Shown here: positions 6,237-8,965 of the stretch, piece after piece
Layout: each line of letters starts with the position of its first letter
Numbering within the stretch: the first letter of the stretch is position 1
Assembly: GCA_002396005.1 (NCBI GenBank)
Contig: DGVW01000073.1
Coordinates: 1 to 8,965 of the forward strand
Direction of reading: 5' to 3'
DNA: 8,965 nt
Origin: Oribacterium sp. UBA4274
GTDB taxonomy: Bacteria; Bacillota; Clostridia; Lachnospirales; Lachnospiraceae
Translations under genes and position numbers: made by a program
Notes under the pieces: generated by a model
What the model was told of the DNA's origin: nothing
What the model saw: the letters and a program-made list of their open reading frames with translations, nothing else
The model's database searches: none

Positions 6237-6250
6237 CTACTTATAAGTAG
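6237..6250. repeat. Perfect 14-bp palindrome just after metK
   Basis: CTACTTATAAGTAG starts 6 bases after the metK stop codon. It has no T run suited to termination and lies in an AT-rich stretch. It could be a weak RNA hairpin or a protein site; nothing more can be said. Confidence 0.4.
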
Positions 6251-6342
6251 TTATCTTTATAATGTACTATATTCAATAATGCTTACTAATATAGAAGTAA
6301 AAAGCATCAATATCGCACATTAATATAAAATATGTTATTATA

Positions 6343-6370
6343 ATGCAGTCACTTTGTGGCTGCATTTTTT
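6343..6370 (+). terminator. metK intrinsic terminator
   Basis: ATGCAGTCAC (6343-6352) pairs with GTGGCTGCAT (6356-6365) over 10 bp with one wobble pair and a TTT loop. A run of six T residues (6365-6370) follows. It separates metK from the next + strand gene, whose ribosome binding site begins 9 bases later. Confidence 0.9.
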
Positions 6371-6390
6371 ATATAATAGGGAGTAATATT

Positions 6391-7095
6391 TTGAATAAAA
6401 AAAATCGTCAACATATTCTGTGGAGAGATTGGCTAACCTACGATTTCATTCTGGGCATACTTTTACAGATACTGATACTTCTGGTTTCCTTTTTTTTCTG
6501 GTCAATGAAGTATCCTAAACTCAGTTTCCAGAGAGATATCTTACTAAATCTCCTTTATCTCACACTGTTCTTCCCATTTATAGCCGGGGTCTTCGGTCTT
6601 TGGGGCAGAACCTATGAACTACCTGTATGGACGAGATTTTTCACCTCTATCTCACTTCCGGTTCTGATACTTGGCATCGTCTCAACCTGTGTGATGTGTG
6701 TACTTCCGCCTTACTGTTCAAGCACAACAAACACTGGCAATTATTTAAACATGGACCGTGGCATACCGGAGCATACAATCGAAATCGCAACAGAGATTTT
6801 TCCAACATCCATAGAGCCCGGTGCTTCCAATGTCTCCTATCGCTACTATAAATACTCAAGTATTTTGGAGAACGACTTCCACTTGAGTCTTGGTGAAACA
6901 TTGTCGAAAGAGTCCTTTTCAAGAGAAACTGAACGCCTGACAACATTACCGATTTTGTCTGATGCTGAAATATCATCCTCACAGGATATCACATTGATAG
7001 ACACAGCTATAGACGGAGTTACAATTCACATCACTTTGGACAAGGCATATAACAGAATCATCTACTCTGCAGGAGAAACATCATTGAAACACTAA
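6391..7095 (+). CDS. Membrane protein of unknown function with extracytoplasmic C-terminal domain
   Basis: I do not recognise this gene. The preferred start is TTG at 6391, with GGGAG (6379-6383) 7 nt upstream. The upstream in-frame ATG at 6343 is the first base of the metK terminator hairpin and has no ribosome binding site. The product has 234 residues. A basic N-terminus (KKNRQ, Arg12) precedes three hydrophobic helices at about 19-37, 51-71 and 84-105. This predicts the N-terminus inside and the C-terminal domain of about 125 residues outside. That domain has patterns such as FPTSIEPGASNVSYRYYKYS and a run of alternating charged and polar residues, and no Cys lipobox. Downstream, the strong hairpin at 7164-7201 lies between it and tpiA. 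Any link to metK is only positional, because the metK terminator intervenes. Confidence 0.75.
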   Translation: MNKKNRQHILWRDWLTYDFILGILLQILILLVSFFFWSMKYPKLSFQRDILLNLLYLTLFFPFIAGVFGLWGRTYELPVWTRFFTSISLPVLILGIVSTCVMCVLPPYCSSTTNTGNYLNMDRGIPEHTIEIATEIFPTSIEPGASNVSYRYYKYSSILENDFHLSLGETLSKESFSRETERLTTLPILSDAEISSSQDITLIDTAIDGVTIHITLDKAYNRIIYSAGETSLKH

Positions 7096-7163
7096 TATTA
7101 AGTTATATTTTATCCGGTTTCATATTGATGTCCACCGGCTCCTGATAAACTCAAAAAAATCGC

Positions 7164-7201
7164 AAAAAAAAAGCCCGGCCACATCCAGTGACCGGGCTTT
7201 T
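7164..7201. terminator. Terminator of the pgk-tpiA operon, possibly bidirectional
   Basis: GCCCGG (7173-7178) pairs with CCGGGC (7192-7197), and CAC (7180-7182) pairs with GTG (7188-7190) around a 5-nt loop. Read on the - strand, position 7191/7179 is a U-G wobble and nine U residues follow (7172-7164), so it is a strong tpiA terminator. On the + strand that position is a C-A mismatch and only four T residues follow, so it is weaker for the membrane-protein gene. Confidence 0.93.
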
Positions 7202-7269
7202 CAGGAAGATATAGATAACTGAATACCTTACATATGTTGCATTCAGTAATCTCGCAATAAAAACAGTAT

Positions 7270-8019
7270 TTACTTATTGTAGTTTACGATAGTACCGAAA
7301 TCAGGCTTAAGTGAAGCACCGCCGATAAGTCCACCATCGATATCCGGCTGAGCAAGGAGCTCCTTGCAGTTACCGGCATTCATAGATCCGCCATACTGGA
7401 TACGGATAGCCTCTGCTGTATCAGTTCCATAGATTGCACAGATTGTCTCACGGATGCCCTTGCAAACTTCCTCTGCCTGCTCAACTGTAGCAGTCTTTCC
7501 TGTTCCGATTGCCCAGATTGGCTCGTAAGCGATAACAACATCCTTGGCCTGCTCCTTGGATACACCCTGGAATGCAACCTTGATCTGCATGTTGATCCAA
7601 TCCATAGTAATGCCCTGCTCTCTCTGCTCAAGAGACTCACCGCAACATACGATTGGCTTTAAGCCCTTCTCAAGTGCCTTGAGAAGCTTCTTGTTGATAT
7701 CCTCATCTGTCTCATGGAAGTATCCTCTTCTCTCAGAGTGTCCCATGATAACATACTCAACACCGGCATCAAGAAGCATATCTGCAGAAATCTCTCCTGT
7801 ATAAGCTCCCTTATCCTCAAAGTAAAGGTTCTCAGCACCAACATGAACGTTTGTGCCCTTAACAGCCTCAACAACAGGAACGATATCGATAGCTGGAACG
7901 CAGTATACCACATCAACATCATCATTCTGAACAAGTGGTTTTAATGTCTCAACAAGCTTAACAGCCTCTGAAGGAACCATGTTCATCTTCCAGTTTCCGG
8001 CGATAATTTTCTTTCTCAT
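7270..8019 (-). CDS. tpiA: Triosephosphate isomerase
   Basis: Interconverts dihydroxyacetone phosphate and glyceraldehyde 3-phosphate in cytoplasmic glycolysis. The start at 8019 (MRKKIIAGNWKMN) is chosen over an ATG at 8031 because GGAG (8029-8026) lies 6 nt upstream; the upstream ATG overlaps that site. The protein has 249 residues, the usual length for this TIM barrel. Catalytic residues are Asn9 and Lys11 (AGNWKMN), His94 (MGHSERR) and Glu166 (AYEPIWAIGTGKTA, with loop 6 at 167-177). The phosphate-binding YGGSMN (209-214) and GGLIGGASL (229-237) are present. The gene begins 20 nt after the pgk stop and is therefore cotranscribed with it. Confidence 0.98.
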   Translation of the reverse strand: MRKKIIAGNWKMNMVPSEAVKLVETLKPLVQNDDVDVVYCVPAIDIVPVVEAVKGTNVHVGAENLYFEDKGAYTGEISADMLLDAGVEYVIMGHSERRGYFHETDEDINKKLLKALEKGLKPIVCCGESLEQREQGITMDWINMQIKVAFQGVSKEQAKDVVIAYEPIWAIGTGKTATVEQAEEVCKGIRETICAIYGTDTAEAIRIQYGGSMNAGNCKELLAQPDIDGGLIGGASLKPDFGTIVNYNK

Positions 8020-8039
8020 AATAAACTCCATTCTATATC

Positions 8040-8965
8040 TTAGTTCTTGTCGTCAGCAGCAGCTACACCAGGAAGCTCCTTACCCTCAAGGAACTCAAGT
8101 GATGCTCCACCACCTGTTGAGATATGAGACATCTTGTCACCGTAGCCTAACTGGTTAACAGCAGCAGCAGAATCACCGCCACCGATGATTGTTGTAGCGT
8201 CTGTATCAGCAAGTGCCTTGGCTACAGCCTTTGTACCTGCAGCAAGGATAGGGTTCTCAAATACACCCATAGGTCCGTTCCATACAACTGTCTTGGCAGA
8301 CTTAACAGCCTCAGCATAAAGCTCCTGTGTCTTAGGTCCGATATCCATACCCATCTTATCGGCAGGAATCTTGTCGATATCAACAACAGCAGTCTCGATA
8401 TCTCCGTCGATAGGATCCGGGAAATGATCTGTTGTAACAGCATCTACAGGAAGAAGTAACTTCTTACCAAGCTTCTCAGCCTTAGCAAGCATCTCCTTGC
8501 AGTAATCTACCTTTGTCTCGTCGCAAAGTGAAGTTCCGATCTCGTTGCCCTGAGCCTTAACAAATGTGTAAGCCATACCACCACCGATGATCAGTGTATC
8601 GCACTTCTCAAGAAGGTTTGAAATAACGTTAAGCTTATCAGCAACCTTAGCACCACCAAGGATAGCTACGAATGGACGTACAGGGTTCTCAACAGCCTGT
8701 CCAAGGAACTTAATCTCCTTCTGCATAAGATATCCAACAGCGTGAGGTCCGTTGATATACTTTGTTACACCAACGTTAGAGCAATGTGCTCTGTGAGCTG
8801 TACCGAAAGCATCATTTACGAATACATCAGCGATAGAAGCAAGATCCTGTGAGAATGCCTCGCCATTCTTTGTCTCTTCTGCTCTGTAACGTGTATTCTC
8901 AAGAAGAATAACATCGCCATCCTTCATCTCAGCTACAGCAGCCTTGGCATTGGCACCAACAACCT
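8040..8965 (-). CDS. pgk: Phosphoglycerate kinase, 5' end outside window
   Basis: Transfers phosphate from 1,3-bisphosphoglycerate to ADP in glycolysis. The frame continues through the right edge, reading VVGANAKAAVAEMKDGDV before the first internal ATG at 8927, which is not the start. About 307 of roughly 400 residues are visible; the N-terminal substrate-binding part is outside. Family motifs in order are LLENTRYR, VNDAFGTAHRAHCS, PFVAILGGAKVADK, IIGGGMAYTFVKAQG, DIGPKTQELY, VVWNGPMGVFE, the nucleotide-binding GGGDSAAAV and HISTGGGASLEFLEGKELPG near the C-terminus. It is transcribed before tpiA, in the common glycolytic operon order. The promoter lies outside. Confidence 0.97.
   Translation of the reverse strand, partial: VVGANAKAAVAEMKDGDVILLENTRYRAEETKNGEAFSQDLASIADVFVNDAFGTAHRAHCSNVGVTKYINGPHAVGYLMQKEIKFLGQAVENPVRPFVAILGGAKVADKLNVISNLLEKCDTLIIGGGMAYTFVKAQGNEIGTSLCDETKVDYCKEMLAKAEKLGKKLLLPVDAVTTDHFPDPIDGDIETAVVDIDKIPADKMGMDIGPKTQELYAEAVKSAKTVVWNGPMGVFENPILAAGTKAVAKALADTDATTIIGGGDSAAAVNQLGYGDKMSHISTGGGASLEFLEGKELPGVAAADDKN

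Noticed and set aside
6372..6377. TATAAT as a -10 promoter box for the membrane-protein gene
   Set aside because: Transcription would begin at or after the ribosome binding site (6379-6383), and no -35 box is present because the terminator stem occupies that place.
6343..6390. ATG 6343 as the start of the membrane protein
   Set aside because: This ATG is the first base triplet of the metK terminator hairpin and lacks a ribosome binding site; TTG 6391 has GGGAG at good spacing.
8020..8031. TpiA start at ATG 8031
   Set aside because: It adds four residues (MEFI) not found in the family and overlaps the ribosome binding site of the start at 8019.

Overview
The window looks like ordinary chromosome from a low-to-moderate GC Bacillota bacterium, most likely a Lachnospiraceae member of the Butyrivibrio/Pseudobutyrivibrio type. 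This rests on a class-I SAM riboswitch with an intrinsic terminator, strong GGAG-type ribosome binding sites, a pgk-tpiA pair, and the general flavour of the PepX, PepT, MetA, MetK and PGK proteins. The genus is inference, because no rRNA is present. I see no tRNA, CRISPR array, insertion sequence, prophage or integrase.

Layout, left to right. (1) On the + strand, the 3' part of an S15-family Xaa-Pro dipeptidyl-peptidase (PepX-like) runs in from the left edge and ends in three charged 12-residue repeats. (2) A hairpin at 1924-1961 serves as terminator for both converging transcripts. (3) On the - strand, a probable operon is transcribed metA, pepT, then a small DUF1294 membrane protein, with gaps of 14 and 9 nt. 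(4) The 631-bp region 4541-5171 separates divergent metA and metK. It holds a weak metA promoter and structured leader, an 11-bp tandem repeat, a palindrome flanked by direct repeats, a near-consensus metK promoter, a SAM-I riboswitch and its terminator. (5) metK on the + strand is a compact form and is followed by its terminator. (6) A three-helix membrane protein of unknown function follows, probably starting at a TTG codon. (7) A strong terminator at 7164-7201 separates it from convergent tpiA. (8) tpiA and the 3' three quarters of pgk form an operon on the - strand, running off the right edge.

How the genes fit together. MetA acylates homoserine at the entry to methionine synthesis, and MetK converts methionine to S-adenosylmethionine. 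SAM then shuts off metK through the riboswitch, while metA has a different leader with no SAM box. PepX and PepT both release amino acids from peptides, so this stretch combines peptide use with methionine and SAM supply. pgk and tpiA belong to central glycolysis and look unrelated.

I found no clearly new multi-gene system. The most worthwhile observations are the PepX repeat tail, the compact MetK, the Glu111 of MetA that predicts acetyl-CoA use, and the unexplained repeats and RNA structures between metA and metK.
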